From NCBI GenBank assembly GCA_003160635.1, contig PMLV01000212.1, forward strand, positions 1 through 53,210: a DNA stretch of 53,210 nt, read 5' to 3'. Source of the stretch: Acidimicrobiaceae bacterium (GTDB lineage Bacteria; Actinomycetota; Acidimicrobiia; Acidimicrobiales; RAAP-2). The notes below the pieces were generated by a model. The model was not told the DNA's origin. It worked only from the letters and a program-made list of their open reading frames with translations, and did not search any database. Position 1 is the first letter of the stretch. Every line of letters begins with the position of its first letter. A program made the translations under genes and the position numbers. Shown piece after piece: positions 9,247-19,275 of this stretch.

Positions 9247-11865
9247 ATGAGCCAGATCCGGACACCGAGCGTGCCCGGGCGTAAAGCGGATAACGGCGGC
9301 GTTCCCGCTCGACGCGCTGTGATGCGCTGGGCCTGGCGGCTGTTCCGTCGCGGGTGGCGCCAGCAGCTGTTGGTTCTGGCGCTCATCGCCGTGGCGGTGG
9401 CGGCGACCATACTCGGGGCCGCGATCGGCACGAACACCCCGATTCCGGCCGACGCCGGTTTCGGGACCGCCAACCACTCGGTCACCCTCCCGGGCGACGA
9501 TCCACACCTCGCGGCTGACATCGCGGCGATCAAGCAGGGTTTCGGGACCATCGATGTGATCGAGAACGAGGCCATCACGACCGGCTCGCTCGGCGGCGCC
9601 CAGCTTCGTGCCCAGAGTCCCAACGGCCCTTTCGGGCAACCGATGCTCGCTCTCGTCTCGGGGCACTACCCGGCGGGGCCGAGTGAGCTGGACATCACCG
9701 CCCAATTGGCTGCCACGTACAAGCTCCACGTTGGTAGCGCTTGGTTCAAGGATGGGCATACCTGGAGCGTTGTGGGCCTGGTCGAGAACCCCCAAGACCT
9801 CCTGGACAACTTCGCACTCGTAGCTCCAGGACAGCTTCCTTCGCCCAGTACGGTGACGGTCCTTTTCGACGGGTCTCCGGCCAGCGTCGCCGCGTTTACG
9901 TTCCCGGACAACGCCACTCCCCAGACTCCGTCCACCACCGGGATCAGTCCGGCGGTGATCGTCTTGGTCCTCGCCGTTTTCGGGCTCCTCTTCGTCGGTC
10001 TGGTAGCCGTGTCGGGCTTCACGGTGCTCGCCCAGCGCCGTCTTCGGGCGCTCGGTCTGCTTTCCTCGCTCGGCGCCACGGATCGCAACGTCCGTCTCGT
10101 CATGGTCGCCAATGGCGCCGTCGTGGGCGTGGTGGGCGCCCTCATCGGTGCCGCGCTCGGCCTAGCCGCATGGGTCGCCTACGCGCCGAGATTCTCGACC
10201 AGCGTCAACCACCAAGTGGTATGGACCAATTTGCCGTGGTGGCTGATCGTAACCGTGCTGGTGCTCGCCTTCGTTACCGCCACCCTGGCCGCTCGCCGTC
10301 CGGCGCGGTCAGTGGCCGAGATCCCGGTTGTGGCAGCCCTTTCCGGACGACCTGTCGCACCGAAGAGCGTGCGGCGGTCGGCGATACCCGGCGTCATCCT
10401 CCTCCTGGCCGGACCTGGATTCCTCGCCTTTTCCGGCGGGTGGGGGGGAACCGGCGGAAACGACACACTGTTGCTGATCGTCGGCCTGTTAGCTCTCGCC
10501 GTCGGATTGCTCCTATTCGCTCCCATCTGTGTCCCCTTGTTCGGTGGGGTCGCTCGACGGGCGACGATCGCCGTGCGCCTGGCGCTGCGCGACCTTGCCC
10601 GCTATCGGGCACGGTCCGGCGCGTCACTGGCAGCGGTCAGCTTCGCCGTCCTCATCGCCATGGTCATCGGCCTGGTCGCAAGCGGTCGCTATGCGGACGT
10701 TATCAACTACTTTGCACCCAACCTTCCGACGAACGAGCTCATCGTCTATACGCCGGGCAGCACCCCCGGAGGAGGAAGCACCCTCACCGTGGGCCCGCGG
10801 AAGGGACTCAGTTCCGGCCCATCCCCACAGCTGACGCCGGCGGAGCTGCAAGCTGGCGCGAGCGCAATCCCGGCTTCTCTTGGCAGTCACGACATCCTCG
10901 CCCTTGAGTCGGCCGGTGTCGAGTTGTCTCAGAACGGGTCGGTCGCACACGCGGGCGTTGGCGGTTCGGGGAACATCTACGTAGCCACGCCCACGCTGCT
11001 GCACCACTACGGGATCAGTCCGAGTGAGATCAGTCCCACTACGCTTCTGATCACCTCGCGCCCTGGACTCCAAGGTACGCCCGGTCTTGAACTCGCCAGT
11101 GCCAGCTTCTCGCACGACACGACCGCGCCATCTTCTGGAGGATCCGTCTCGAGACGATCTGGGGCTTCTGGCTCGGGACGATCCGGACTCTCGATCTCTC
11201 AGCGCGGAGTCGGCTCCGGTAACTCGAACTCTGTCTCAGGCTGCTCCGATCACTGCGTCACAAATCCTTCGATCCAGACGTTCAGCAACCTTCCGACCGG
11301 CGCTTCGGACCCCACCCTCCTCGTCACGAGCTATGCCGTGCACAAGCTCGGGCTACAGGTGACCGCAGCGGGCTGGTTGATCCAGACGGCCAAGCCTCTC
11401 ACGGCCGCTCAGATCAACGGCGCTCGACAGGCGGCGGCCGCCACCGGCATGACCATCGAGACGAAGAACGACGATCCCTCGCTCAATGCTCTTCGCAACT
11501 GGTCGACGGCCGCTGGCATCCTCCTTGCTCTCGGTGTGCTGGTGATGACTGTCGGGCTCATCCGCAGCGAGACCGCAGGTGACCTCCGAACCCTCACGGC
11601 CACTGGGGCTAGCAGCCGGACCCGTCGCACGATCACCGGCGCCACCGCCGGGGCTCTCGGTCTCCTCGGCGCCGTGCTCGGCACGGCAGTCGCCTACCTC
11701 GCAGCCTTCGCCTTCTTCCGGAGCCAGCTCAGCGAGCGGATGAGTAATCCGCCTGCCCTCGCTCTCATACTGATCCTCATTGGGCTTCCCGTCGTCGCGG
11801 GAGCAGGTGGGTGGTTGATCGCAGGGCGTGAGCCTCCCGCGATCGCACATCAACCAATCGAATAG
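9247..11865 (+). CDS. FtsX-like ABC transporter permease, second copy
   Basis: Membrane protein of 872 residues, a clear paralogue of the permease just upstream, with the same N-terminus (RRAVMRWAWRLFRRGWRQQ) and C-terminus (REPPAIAHQPIE). It has two FtsX cores separated by a large external domain, plus a low-complexity Ser/Gly segment at about residues 625-660 that the first copy lacks. It starts 13 bases after its neighbour with GAAGGGG as ribosome site. The pair likely forms a heterodimer with the ATPase at 5946. A strong hairpin follows. Confidence 0.9.
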   Translation: MSQIRTPSVPGRKADNGGVPARRAVMRWAWRLFRRGWRQQLLVLALIAVAVAATILGAAIGTNTPIPADAGFGTANHSVTLPGDDPHLAADIAAIKQGFGTIDVIENEAITTGSLGGAQLRAQSPNGPFGQPMLALVSGHYPAGPSELDITAQLAATYKLHVGSAWFKDGHTWSVVGLVENPQDLLDNFALVAPGQLPSPSTVTVLFDGSPASVAAFTFPDNATPQTPSTTGISPAVIVLVLAVFGLLFVGLVAVSGFTVLAQRRLRALGLLSSLGATDRNVRLVMVANGAVVGVVGALIGAALGLAAWVAYAPRFSTSVNHQVVWTNLPWWLIVTVLVLAFVTATLAARRPARSVAEIPVVAALSGRPVAPKSVRRSAIPGVILLLAGPGFLAFSGGWGGTGGNDTLLLIVGLLALAVGLLLFAPICVPLFGGVARRATIAVRLALRDLARYRARSGASLAAVSFAVLIAMVIGLVASGRYADVINYFAPNLPTNELIVYTPGSTPGGGSTLTVGPRKGLSSGPSPQLTPAELQAGASAIPASLGSHDILALESAGVELSQNGSVAHAGVGGSGNIYVATPTLLHHYGISPSEISPTTLLITSRPGLQGTPGLELASASFSHDTTAPSSGGSVSRRSGASGSGRSGLSISQRGVGSGNSNSVSGCSDHCVTNPSIQTFSNLPTGASDPTLLVTSYAVHKLGLQVTAAGWLIQTAKPLTAAQINGARQAAAATGMTIETKNDDPSLNALRNWSTAAGILLALGVLVMTVGLIRSETAGDLRTLTATGASSRTRRTITGATAGALGLLGAVLGTAVAYLAAFAFFRSQLSERMSNPPALALILILIGLPVVAGAGGWLIAGREPPAIAHQPIE

Positions 11866-11874
11866 CCAATATTC

Positions 11875-11915
11875 CTAGTGCCGCGACCCTCCAACGTTGC
11901 CGGTCGCGGCACTAG
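11875..11915 (+). terminator. Hairpin ending the ABC operon
   Basis: A perfect 14-bp stem (11875-11888 with 11902-11915; CTAGTGCCGCGACC and its complement) encloses a 13-base loop ten bases after the permease stop. No T run follows, as is common in high-GC actinobacteria. Confidence 0.6.
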
Positions 11916-12697
11916 CTTGACAAGTCTGTCCCGTATGCCGAACCCCTTGCGGTAACTGCTGAGGCCAACCGGCTCGTCGGCAGGGAGCGGCCCGTATGCC
12001 CCGCCCGATGACGATTCTCGCTGAGGGACCTCAACCGGGACAGAAGGTGTCCCCGATCAGCGATCAGAACGTCGCCGGGGGTCGCCCTAAACGGCGGGCC
12101 GGAGTCACTAGCGACGGAGGCTGCCCTGTCGTGCGAGACGGGCTGGGTGCGGATGATGACGGTATTCGAGCCGCAAGCATCTCCAGCGGCGCTGCGATAA
12201 GTTCGACGGCGCGCAAGAACCGGATTAGAAGGGGGGGGGTCCGGTTCTTGCGTGGGGGGCGAGTCCCGGTCGTACTTCATTTCCGACAAGGGCGCCTCCC
12301 AAACCTCGGCCGGACGCGAATCGCCCCCGCAACCGAAGGGGGGTCCGGTTCGGGGGCATCGCCGCCATACCCAGAGGAATGGCTACACAAAAAAACTACC
12401 TCTTGGCCCTTAGGCCCAGCTGTGAACGGTCGTTCGATTTAATGTCATTTCCGCTGAGTTCCGTCACACAGAACCCTTCAACTCGGTCCGACGCCATCGA
12501 CACGCGCCGGCCTTTGTCACGGTGACGGAAGTGCGAATAGTTCGCGGTCCAATGTGGCCGATCGTCTCGTCTGTGGCTGATGTCTTCAGGAGCAGCGTTG
12601 CAAGGAGTCATGATCATGCGGGCAAACCGACGAAACTTCCCGGCCACCAGCGCTGAACGGTACGGCGAATCAACGCCGGACATAGGCGGCTCTCAGT
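11916..12697. other. Intergenic region with possible element debris
   Basis: About 780 bases without a credible gene. A 13-bp inverted repeat (12212-12224 with 12240-12252, CGCAAGAACCGGA) flanks a run of nine or more G. The motif CCCGTATGCC occurs twice (near 11928 and 11990). The base composition is uneven and the ORFs lack protein character, so this may be remains of a mobile element. No transposase is recognised. Confidence 0.4.
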
Positions 12698-13658
12698 GTG
12701 ACGACTGAACCAAGGCTTGCAGACGTGAAGCGATTGTTTGCGGCCCACCGGTAACGTTTGTTCGTTCCGCGACCCGAGAAAAGGCGGTGCGTGCGAGGAG
12801 ATCATTTGTCGACGCCCTTGGAAGTTCGTAAACGCTGAGATGTGTCATATAAGTGGCGAGAAGCCGAATAGCGCACGCTACGACGCGAACCTGACCGAGG
12901 ACGATCGACGCGACTACGAGAACATCATTATTCTCTGTCCTACTCACCACAACATGATCGACAACCTTGAACCAGAATTCTTCACCGTTGAGGTCTTGGA
13001 GAAGATGAAGCTAGAAGCTGAAAGGCACAGTGAATCGGTCGACAGAAGCAGATGGCCTGAGGACCTGGTACACAAAGCCGCAATCGGCTTGGTGCTCAGG
13101 TCAGCATGGCTGAGCGGCGCTGGCGACCTTGAGCCCATCGATTCAGTTGATTCGGTGGAGACAGCCGGAGTGATTACTTATCATCCAAATGCTGAATCCA
13201 CAGCGATGGCTACGGGCACGGTTGCCGATCCGGGTCTGCCGGCAACCGTGGATGTTCTATTTGATACCGGACCTGAGCCAACGATCGGCACTCTGAACCA
13301 AGCGGAAGGCTTTCGCTTAGACACAGATCGATTGGACGAAGGCAGGCTTGGCGGCAGTCGGGAGGAGTTTGGCGCTGCTCCCGGTGGCTTCGGGAGTCAA
13401 AGCCCTTACGGCTTCAGGAATGACACACCGTCTGCCGAACGCGATGAACGGATGAAGATGAGCATCCGGCAGATTCTTGGATATGGCGCAGTGAGGGATA
13501 TTCAGCCTGACGGCGGAAGAGCGTTTGAGGTAGAGATCACAACAGAAGGGTTGACCGACGCTCAGGGCGAGCAGCTATCGGCATTGGCTACCGAAGACGG
13601 CGAAGTGCTGAACGTGAAGACGTCTTCTGACCGGGTTATAACCATCAGACCTTCGTAG
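12698..13658 (+). CDS. HNH endonuclease-like protein, apparent one-base frameshift near the start
   Basis: The main reading frame (open from 12738) encodes GNVCSF, further cysteines, AEMCHISGEKP and ENIIILCPTHHNMID, which is an HNH nuclease fold with its zinc cysteines and catalytic histidines. A GTG at 12698 opens another frame (VTTEPRLADVKRLFAAHR) that stops at 12752. Removing one C at about 12743-12748 joins them as LFAATGNVC, the usual N-terminus of this family, giving about 319 residues. So there is a real frameshift mutation or a sequencing error. The C-terminal 60-70 residues form a separate small domain I do not recognise. Such HNH proteins often sit in defence islands. Confidence 0.7.
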
Positions 13659-13903
13659 ATCCAAGGGTGGCCAGCAGTCCCCAGCAGCTGTGCGGCCCGT
13701 GATTGGAACCGTTCCGCCGGCAACGTCGCCAAAGTCCGACCAGCGCAACTCCTCCCCTCCGGCGGTGTCGGCCGCGTGGACAGTGGCGAGGCGCCAGGCC
13801 GGATCGCTCGCCCCGACCCGCTCGGCGCTCAGCGGCGCTGGCATCGCTTTCGGCGCGACCCTTCGTGATCAATTAGCGCGTCCATTCCTCGAACGAATCG
13901 GAT
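13659..13903. other. Gap between convergent genes
   Basis: About 245 bases between the HNH gene and the methyltransferase gene, which face each other. No gene or clear terminator is seen. Confidence 0.4.
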
Positions 13904-14674
13904 CTATTTTTCGAGTACTGCGACAAACGATTCACTCGGTAGATCCCCACAAATTGTCCGCACGTGCCAACCCGTGCCGCGCACAAGTTGACGCATTTCT
14001 TGGCGCGAGACAAACAGCCAATCTGACCACGGACCGACCCGATTGCGATACTGAGTACGCAATCGAATTTGGCCCGGCATCAGGCCGTTCGCCTTGTTGT
14101 TCTGATAGTAGTGCCGGTCGATTGCAGGAGCACCTCCGCAATATGGAGTAGTGCTCTCCGCCAGGATTCGTGCCTTAGGGTGGGTCTGTTGTGCCCAACT
14201 GGCTAGGACTTTCGAAACCCGCTCCGGTGTACCAAACATGCCGAAGTTGTTTCCAAAGAGGATGATGGTGTCGAATAATCCGATCTCACCTGAAATTTGG
14301 CGTGCCGACATACACCATGCTTCTTTCACTCCACGCAACCGTGCCGACCGCACGGCGCGTCTTGAAGCGTCCAGTGCAACAACGTGCTGCCCGCGCTCTT
14401 GTAGGTGAAGCGATACCCTTCCAGCTCCACAACCGATGTCGACTACTCGACCTCGTGCATATCGTAAGGAAGTCCGTTCGGACGAAGGCCAATCTCTGTG
14501 CGTTGCCAAGTAGAACTCGTGACCAGCGCCGGGCACCACCAATCCATCAGCACGCTGGATGTATTCGGGTTCAGTGCCGCCACGAGTCCAATCCAATAGT
14601 GCCTGTCCGAATAAGTCGGGATCCCTCCGCATCTCGACGATTCTTGTCCACGTGGGTCGAACCAGGACAACCAT
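13904..14674 (-). CDS. Class I SAM-dependent methyltransferase
   Basis: Protein of about 256 residues with a Rossmann-like methyltransferase core. Motif I is VVDIGCGAGRVSLHL, the acidic residue after beta-2 is in VVALDASRRAV, and FDTIILFGNNFGM is the post-motif region. The pattern suggests a small-molecule or protein methylase rather than a DNA methylase, since no NPPY-type motif is present. ATG at 14674 is chosen; GGGAGGA lies very close to it, and another ATG at 14632 is possible. It is a single gene convergent with the HNH gene. Substrate unknown. Confidence 0.8.
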   Translation of the reverse strand: MVVLVRPTWTRIVEMRRDPDLFGQALLDWTRGGTEPEYIQRADGLVVPGAGHEFYLATHRDWPSSERTSLRYARGRVVDIGCGAGRVSLHLQERGQHVVALDASRRAVRSARLRGVKEAWCMSARQISGEIGLFDTIILFGNNFGMFGTPERVSKVLASWAQQTHPKARILAESTTPYCGGAPAIDRHYYQNNKANGLMPGQIRLRTQYRNRVGPWSDWLFVSRQEMRQLVRGTGWHVRTICGDLPSESFVAVLEK

Positions 14675-15141
14675 TCCTCCCAGCAAGGCCGGCTACATCT
14701 TTAGTGAGGGGTATTGCGGCCCAGCCAAGACGTCCGTTACACCCAGGAGATGATTGGGCGGATCGAACCGAACCCTGCAATAGGTCATTGGGCTCATCGA
14801 CCGAAGTCGCGAACGGAACCCCGCATGATCTGCGTTTCCATTTGGAGCACGGGTACGACGACCCTCGAAGGGGCTCGGTGGTAAGTGGCAACGGTTGTGG
14901 GACAAAAGAGGTGCTACTCGTTTGAGTGGGGAGCCCGGGTCCCGATCTTTGGCGACACTTCGGGAATGAGCGGATTGCGTTGCTTGCGAAAGTGAACAGG
15001 GGACACTGAATCGTCGGGGATGCGCCCCACCCTCCGGCGACGGGGGCTCCGTAGAGATACACGGACAAGAACGCAAGGTGTGATGGTCCACTCCAAGGGC
15101 CCTGCGGCCAGTGCCAACAAGAATTCCAAGGAGTAGCCTCG
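14675..15141. other. Intergenic region, nothing recognised
   Basis: About 470 bases with only short overlapping ORFs lacking motifs. It must contain the promoters of the divergent methyltransferase and SHOCT genes, but no clear -35/-10 pair was identified. Confidence 0.4.
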
Positions 15142-16140
15142 ATGGGGGGGCCATTGAGCAGTCTCGGATCGGAGATTATGGCGAAGGAGCAGAAATTCAA
15201 GTTGGCCAACTACGACGGTGGTCTTCCCCTCCACCCCCAGGCCGAGCCCTCCGGGACCCTGGTGTTCCCGCTCACTGGCGACGCTGCGGGCCGGTGGGAA
15301 CTTCACTGGGACGGGCAGAAGCAGTTCTACTACGGCGGCCTCACGAGGTTTAACTTTGAATCCGAACCGACAGGGCCGAAATCGTGCCGAGTGAAAATCG
15401 TCGACACGCAGGATCCAAACATCAGGGGAAGCTTGGAGCTGCCGAAGACCTCGGCGGCCGAACTCGACGAGTTCGTCGCAGGGCGAATCAAAGTTCTTGC
15501 CGCCACAAAGGAACGAGGCGACAAGGTGGCGTCGGGTGCATGGTGGTTGGCACCAGGAGCATTCAACGGATTGGGCATGTCCAAGTCGTTCACCGCCACC
15601 GACACCCACTATCTTGGCGGCTGGTCAGGTCACACCAAGACCTACACCGGTCAACTGACCAAGATCCTCCAGGTCGATGCGTCCGGTGTCGGCCTCAAAG
15701 CGTTCAAGACCATCTTCACCATCCCTTGGAACCAGATCGCAGACCTTGAGGTCGAAGGTCCGGACCAGGCCTCCAAGCGAGTCACCGTCGGCCGGGCGCT
15801 GGCCTTGGGCGTCTTCTCACTGGCGGCCAAGAAGAAGTCGAAGTCGGCCATCGTCATTGTGCGCCTGCGCAACGGCGAGGAGGCCTTGTTCCAGACAGAA
15901 AAGTTCACCGCTCCCGAGCTCAAGGCCAAGCTCGTACCGATCATCAGCCAACTTCACCGAGTGAACGTGTCCGCACAAGCGCCTGCCCCGACTACCGCCC
16001 CGCCTGCAGCCGCACCTCCGCCAGCCGCCGCGCCGGTATCGGTTGCCGACGAGATCAAGAAGCTGGGCGAACTAAAGGAGTCCGGACTCATTACTGAGGA
16101 GGAGTTCGCGACGCAAAAGGCCAAGCTACTTAGGCTTTGA
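15142..16140 (+). CDS. SHOCT-domain protein with PH-like middle region
   Basis: Protein of 332 residues. The N-terminal part (about 15-130) is not recognised. Residues about 155-270 contain beta-rich sequence (THYLGGWSGHTKTYTGQL, then IPWNQIADLEVEG, then IVIVRLRNGEEALFQT) resembling bacterial PH-like domains. A Pro/Ala linker follows. The C-terminal 30 residues (DEIKKLGELKESGLITEEEF and ATQKAKLL) are a SHOCT domain, a short helical oligomerisation module. No signal peptide or membrane helix is evident. Start at 15142 has AAGGAG eight bases upstream; ATG at 15178 is the alternative. Role unknown. Confidence 0.75.
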   Translation: MGGPLSSLGSEIMAKEQKFKLANYDGGLPLHPQAEPSGTLVFPLTGDAAGRWELHWDGQKQFYYGGLTRFNFESEPTGPKSCRVKIVDTQDPNIRGSLELPKTSAAELDEFVAGRIKVLAATKERGDKVASGAWWLAPGAFNGLGMSKSFTATDTHYLGGWSGHTKTYTGQLTKILQVDASGVGLKAFKTIFTIPWNQIADLEVEGPDQASKRVTVGRALALGVFSLAAKKKSKSAIVIVRLRNGEEALFQTEKFTAPELKAKLVPIISQLHRVNVSAQAPAPTTAPPAAAPPPAAAPVSVADEIKKLGELKESGLITEEEFATQKAKLLRL

Positions 16141-16564
16141 GATCGAGTGTCGAGTTTGCCCATCTTCTGGGTCTTCCTCTGCCCCCGTCGTTCGGCAGCA
16201 GGCAACTCCCGTGAGCGCGGGGAGTCGGATTGCCTCGCTATGTCAAGCTCCTCCGTTCAACGCGAAGGGCCAAGGGGCCGGCTGATCTATGAATGACCCG
16301 GGGGGGGAGGGTCACCTTTCCGGGCGCCTTGGCGGACACCCCAGGGTGTCCGAAGATTTCTCCCCGAGAGCCAGAGGTCGATCACAAAGTCCTGATCAGG
16401 GGCTCACAAGTACCGTCATCCTACGGGCGATTTCATCAGGCGCTTATCACTCCAACGATCAAGGACGCACTGAGTCGGGTGCTGGCTGCCGGCTGCAGTC
16501 ACCGGGGGATGGACGTGCCCATCGGACTTCCCAGGCCGGCCCTTTTACCAGTGCGTCCATAGTC
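16141..16564. other. Gap between convergent SHOCT gene and DISARM operon, with hairpins
   Basis: About 420 bases. Two stem-loops are visible: ACTCCC (16205-16210) with GGGAGT (16220-16225), and the near-perfect palindrome CGGACACCC-CA-GGGTGTCCG (16333-16352). Either could terminate the converging transcripts. No gene is seen. Confidence 0.5.
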
Positions 16565-17386
16565 TCAAATGGCCTTACGAAGCACGCTGTCGACCATGAG
16601 CTGGCGGAAGTGTCGGGCCAGGCGCCGGGGGACCGGGCCGCCTCGAAGCAACACGCCTAACTCCATGTTGGTATCGATGGCCGAACCGGTGAAGTTGGCG
16701 CTCGTGATGAGGGCGGTGTGTTCGTCAGCGATCGAGGTCTTGACGTGCATGGCGGCGCGGCGACCGGCCGGCAGCGCTTCGCGCATCTCCGAAGGCCACT
16801 CGTAAAAAGCGACAAGACCCGCCAGGTTCTTGAAGGCCGACGCGGCGCCGGCACCTTTGAGCGTCCCGCCGGCGTCTTCACCGGTCTCGAGGACGAAGCG
16901 GACGTCGACCCCGCGCCGCGCCGCAGCGGCGACAGCGTCGGAGACCGCTGGGACGTGGTACGCCGCGAAACTGACCATGAGCAGCGTTGAGCTGGCCGAC
17001 GCGATGACTTCGAGCAGGACTTCCCTGGTGAGGCGGACCGGGACCTCGGGGGTGGCAGGTCCGGTCCAGACGATGTCGATGAGCTGGCTGGCCCGGATCT
17101 GCTCGACTGCTTCGACACCGGCGCAGAGCGCAACGGAAAGCCCCGGACCCGACACAACAGAAGGCGCAGCTTCCCACGCATCGAGGAGCCGGCGGATCTG
17201 GGGCTGGAGGCTCTGGACCGGGATGGCGGCACTGGCCGCGACCCGAGCCGCCGGGCCGGGACCGGGGTGACTGGTCAAGGCGCCGGCCAGTCGGCGCACG
17301 TGTCCGGACGGCATGCCGAGCGCGATCTCGCGCACAGCTGCTGTGAGGTCATCGGCCGCTCTGGCCGCGCCCACTTCCGCGGTCAT
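16565..17386 (-). CDS. drmC: DISARM protein DrmC (phospholipase D-like)
   Basis: Phospholipase D superfamily protein of 273 residues and the last gene of the DISARM operon. The HKD-type motif is HVKTSIADEHTALITSANFT (about residues 211-230), followed by NMELGVLL. An N-terminal helical segment and a second PLD-like half lacking a full HKD motif (LLMVSFAAYHVPAVSDAV) precede it. In DISARM the protein is reported as not essential for protection in all systems. Its ATG overlaps the drmB stop by four bases. The identification rests on fold plus operon position, which agree. Confidence 0.9.
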   Translation of the reverse strand: MTAEVGAARAADDLTAAVREIALGMPSGHVRRLAGALTSHPGPGPAARVAASAAIPVQSLQPQIRRLLDAWEAAPSVVSGPGLSVALCAGVEAVEQIRASQLIDIVWTGPATPEVPVRLTREVLLEVIASASSTLLMVSFAAYHVPAVSDAVAAAARRGVDVRFVLETGEDAGGTLKGAGAASAFKNLAGLVAFYEWPSEMREALPAGRRAAMHVKTSIADEHTALITSANFTGSAIDTNMELGVLLRGGPVPRRLARHFRQLMVDSVLRKAI

Positions 17387-19275
17387 GGCCCGAAGGGAAA
17401 CTCGACTCCGGCCTCGGCCAGGGTTTCGACGAGCACGTTGCGATCCAGGTAGCGGTTGCCCCGCTCACAGCTGGTCTCGGGTAGGAAGCCGCAGCAGTGG
17501 CAGGCGGCAGCATGAAGGGAGTTCTCCGTGGCATCGGGTCGGTGACCCGCACAAAGAGGGTCCGAGGAGCACAGCTGAGCCCGACGCAACGCGGCATCGA
17601 GAATGCGCGCAAACTCGGCTGGCTCGGCCAATGCCACCAGACCGCCGAGTGTTCCCTCTGAGTCGGGAGCCGACGTGTAGAGAAGGACCCCGGCCATGGC
17701 CGGACCTTGCGCGGAGGCTTCCCGGGCGTAGATGCGTTCGCGGATCGAGGCGGCCGAATAGCCGCACTCGAGAGCCAGCTCGTTAATGAGAGCGTGGGAC
17801 AGGGTGTGCACCAGGATGTACCGCTCACCGGGCCAGCCGACATTGACGTCGGCGAGATTGCGCCTGCGACGCCATTCCTGGTGCGCCTCTCTGAGCGATT
17901 CGGTCTGCTCGCTGCCAGCAACCACTTCTTCCCAAGCGCTGACCGCCTCTTCGCCGAGGCGTACGAAGATCCCCTCGCCCCGGGCCTCGGCGGCGGGTAC
18001 CCAGGTCACGGTGTGGCGCGACAGCGGGGCGAGCGGGACCGCTCCTTCGATGTCGGAAGCCACCCCCGAGTCTGGGCCGTCGAGGCGGGTGAAGCCACAG
18101 AGGGCCACGACCTCTCGCAGGCGTTCAGCCGGCGTTACGGTCAACATCGGATAGCCGGGCGGATGGGCCGGCGTGCCGAGGCGGAAATCCCGGGTGGCCG
18201 GAGCTGCGTGGGAGTCCACGAAGACCTCCCATTCGGGGCCGAGCAGGTCGGTCGAGCCCTCCTCCTCGGCTATACCGGCTCGACGAGCCTCGATCGCCTC
18301 GAAGACCACGGTGGGATCAAAGGCGCCCAGGCTCTTGAGCTCGGGGACATTCGCGATCGCGTACTTGAGCATGGTCAGGGAATCGATTGGCGTGTCAGGC
18401 GCATTGAGTTTCGGCCAGCGCTCGGCCACCGCCTGTTCGACGGTGTCGGCACTGGCGGGGATGGAGAGCACGGCGCGCGTGCCGGCGAACCAGGTGTTCG
18501 AAGCTCCCAAGAGGAGCGGGCGGACCTGCTCATTGCACGAGTCGTCGAAGCTCCGCAGGTGGGCGTGCCGGCCCCGGCACTGCGGCAGCATGCTCGTTGC
18601 GTTCCCGCCGAAGGCAGCCGTCATGACCACGTTCTGGTTGCACTTCACGCAAGTCACCAACATGTCGGTTGACCGGGAGCCCTCACCAATGTCACGCACC
18701 CGCAGCTGCCAGTCCGAGCAGATGCTGCCTGTGCCGCGGTGCACGAACTCCACCCAGGGGAATTCGTCGATGTGGCCGTTGGAGCAGGCAACAACGAAGC
18801 GGGCCGCTACGACGGTCGGGGGCTTGCCCTTGGTCTTGGAGCAGTTCTTGTGTACGTATCGGGTCCGGTCGGGACGGAAGGGGTTCTCATCGAGCTCGAG
18901 GAGCCCCCCATCAACTGTGGTCAAGAGGCTGCAAGCCGTGCAGCGCATCCAGCGAGGGAACGGCACGACGGGCACTCCCGTCCGGGCCCAGTCCTCGAAA
19001 GGATTCTTGCTCTCTTCGAGCCAAGGGGCCGAGCGCAGCGACGTCACGTGCGCAAGCCCAAGGGAAGGGTCAGCCCGGATGGCGGCCAGGAGTCGTTCCT
19101 CTACCAATTCGTCGGCGTATTCCATCTTCCAGTCATCGAGGCCGGCCACGATGATCGAAAAGTTCGGCAGGTCGACCATGGACCCGACGCCGAAGGTGTG
19201 CATGAGCTGGCTCGGGCGCACCCCGCCCACTCGGTGCGAATACGTCTTCTTGTGCGCCGTCTTGGGAGGGCTCAT
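17383..19275 (-). CDS. drmB: DISARM protein DrmB (DUF1998)
   Basis: Protein of 630 residues with a C-terminal DUF1998 domain (LVHTLSHALINELALECGYS, about residues 490-510) and cysteine-rich clusters. These include CTACSLL, then CSNGH, then CVKCNQN in the N-terminal half, and CSSDPLC and CHCCGF near the C-terminus, suggesting several zinc sites. DrmB pairs with the DrmA helicase to form the core DNA-sensing complex of DISARM. The ATG at 19275 (MSPPKTAHKK) overlaps the drmA stop; a longer reading from 19401 would run far into drmA and is rejected. Confidence 0.93.
   Translation of the reverse strand: MSPPKTAHKKTYSHRVGGVRPSQLMHTFGVGSMVDLPNFSIIVAGLDDWKMEYADELVEERLLAAIRADPSLGLAHVTSLRSAPWLEESKNPFEDWARTGVPVVPFPRWMRCTACSLLTTVDGGLLELDENPFRPDRTRYVHKNCSKTKGKPPTVVAARFVVACSNGHIDEFPWVEFVHRGTGSICSDWQLRVRDIGEGSRSTDMLVTCVKCNQNVVMTAAFGGNATSMLPQCRGRHAHLRSFDDSCNEQVRPLLLGASNTWFAGTRAVLSIPASADTVEQAVAERWPKLNAPDTPIDSLTMLKYAIANVPELKSLGAFDPTVVFEAIEARRAGIAEEEGSTDLLGPEWEVFVDSHAAPATRDFRLGTPAHPPGYPMLTVTPAERLREVVALCGFTRLDGPDSGVASDIEGAVPLAPLSRHTVTWVPAAEARGEGIFVRLGEEAVSAWEEVVAGSEQTESLREAHQEWRRRRNLADVNVGWPGERYILVHTLSHALINELALECGYSAASIRERIYAREASAQGPAMAGVLLYTSAPDSEGTLGGLVALAEPAEFARILDAALRRAQLCSSDPLCAGHRPDATENSLHAAACHCCGFLPETSCERGNRYLDRNVLVETLAEAGVEFPFGP

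Noticed and set aside
11912..12289. A 125-codon minus-strand ORF in the region after the ABC operon
   Set aside because: Composition is dominated by Arg/Ser/Pro without any motif; it crosses the G-run hairpin and lacks a ribosome site.
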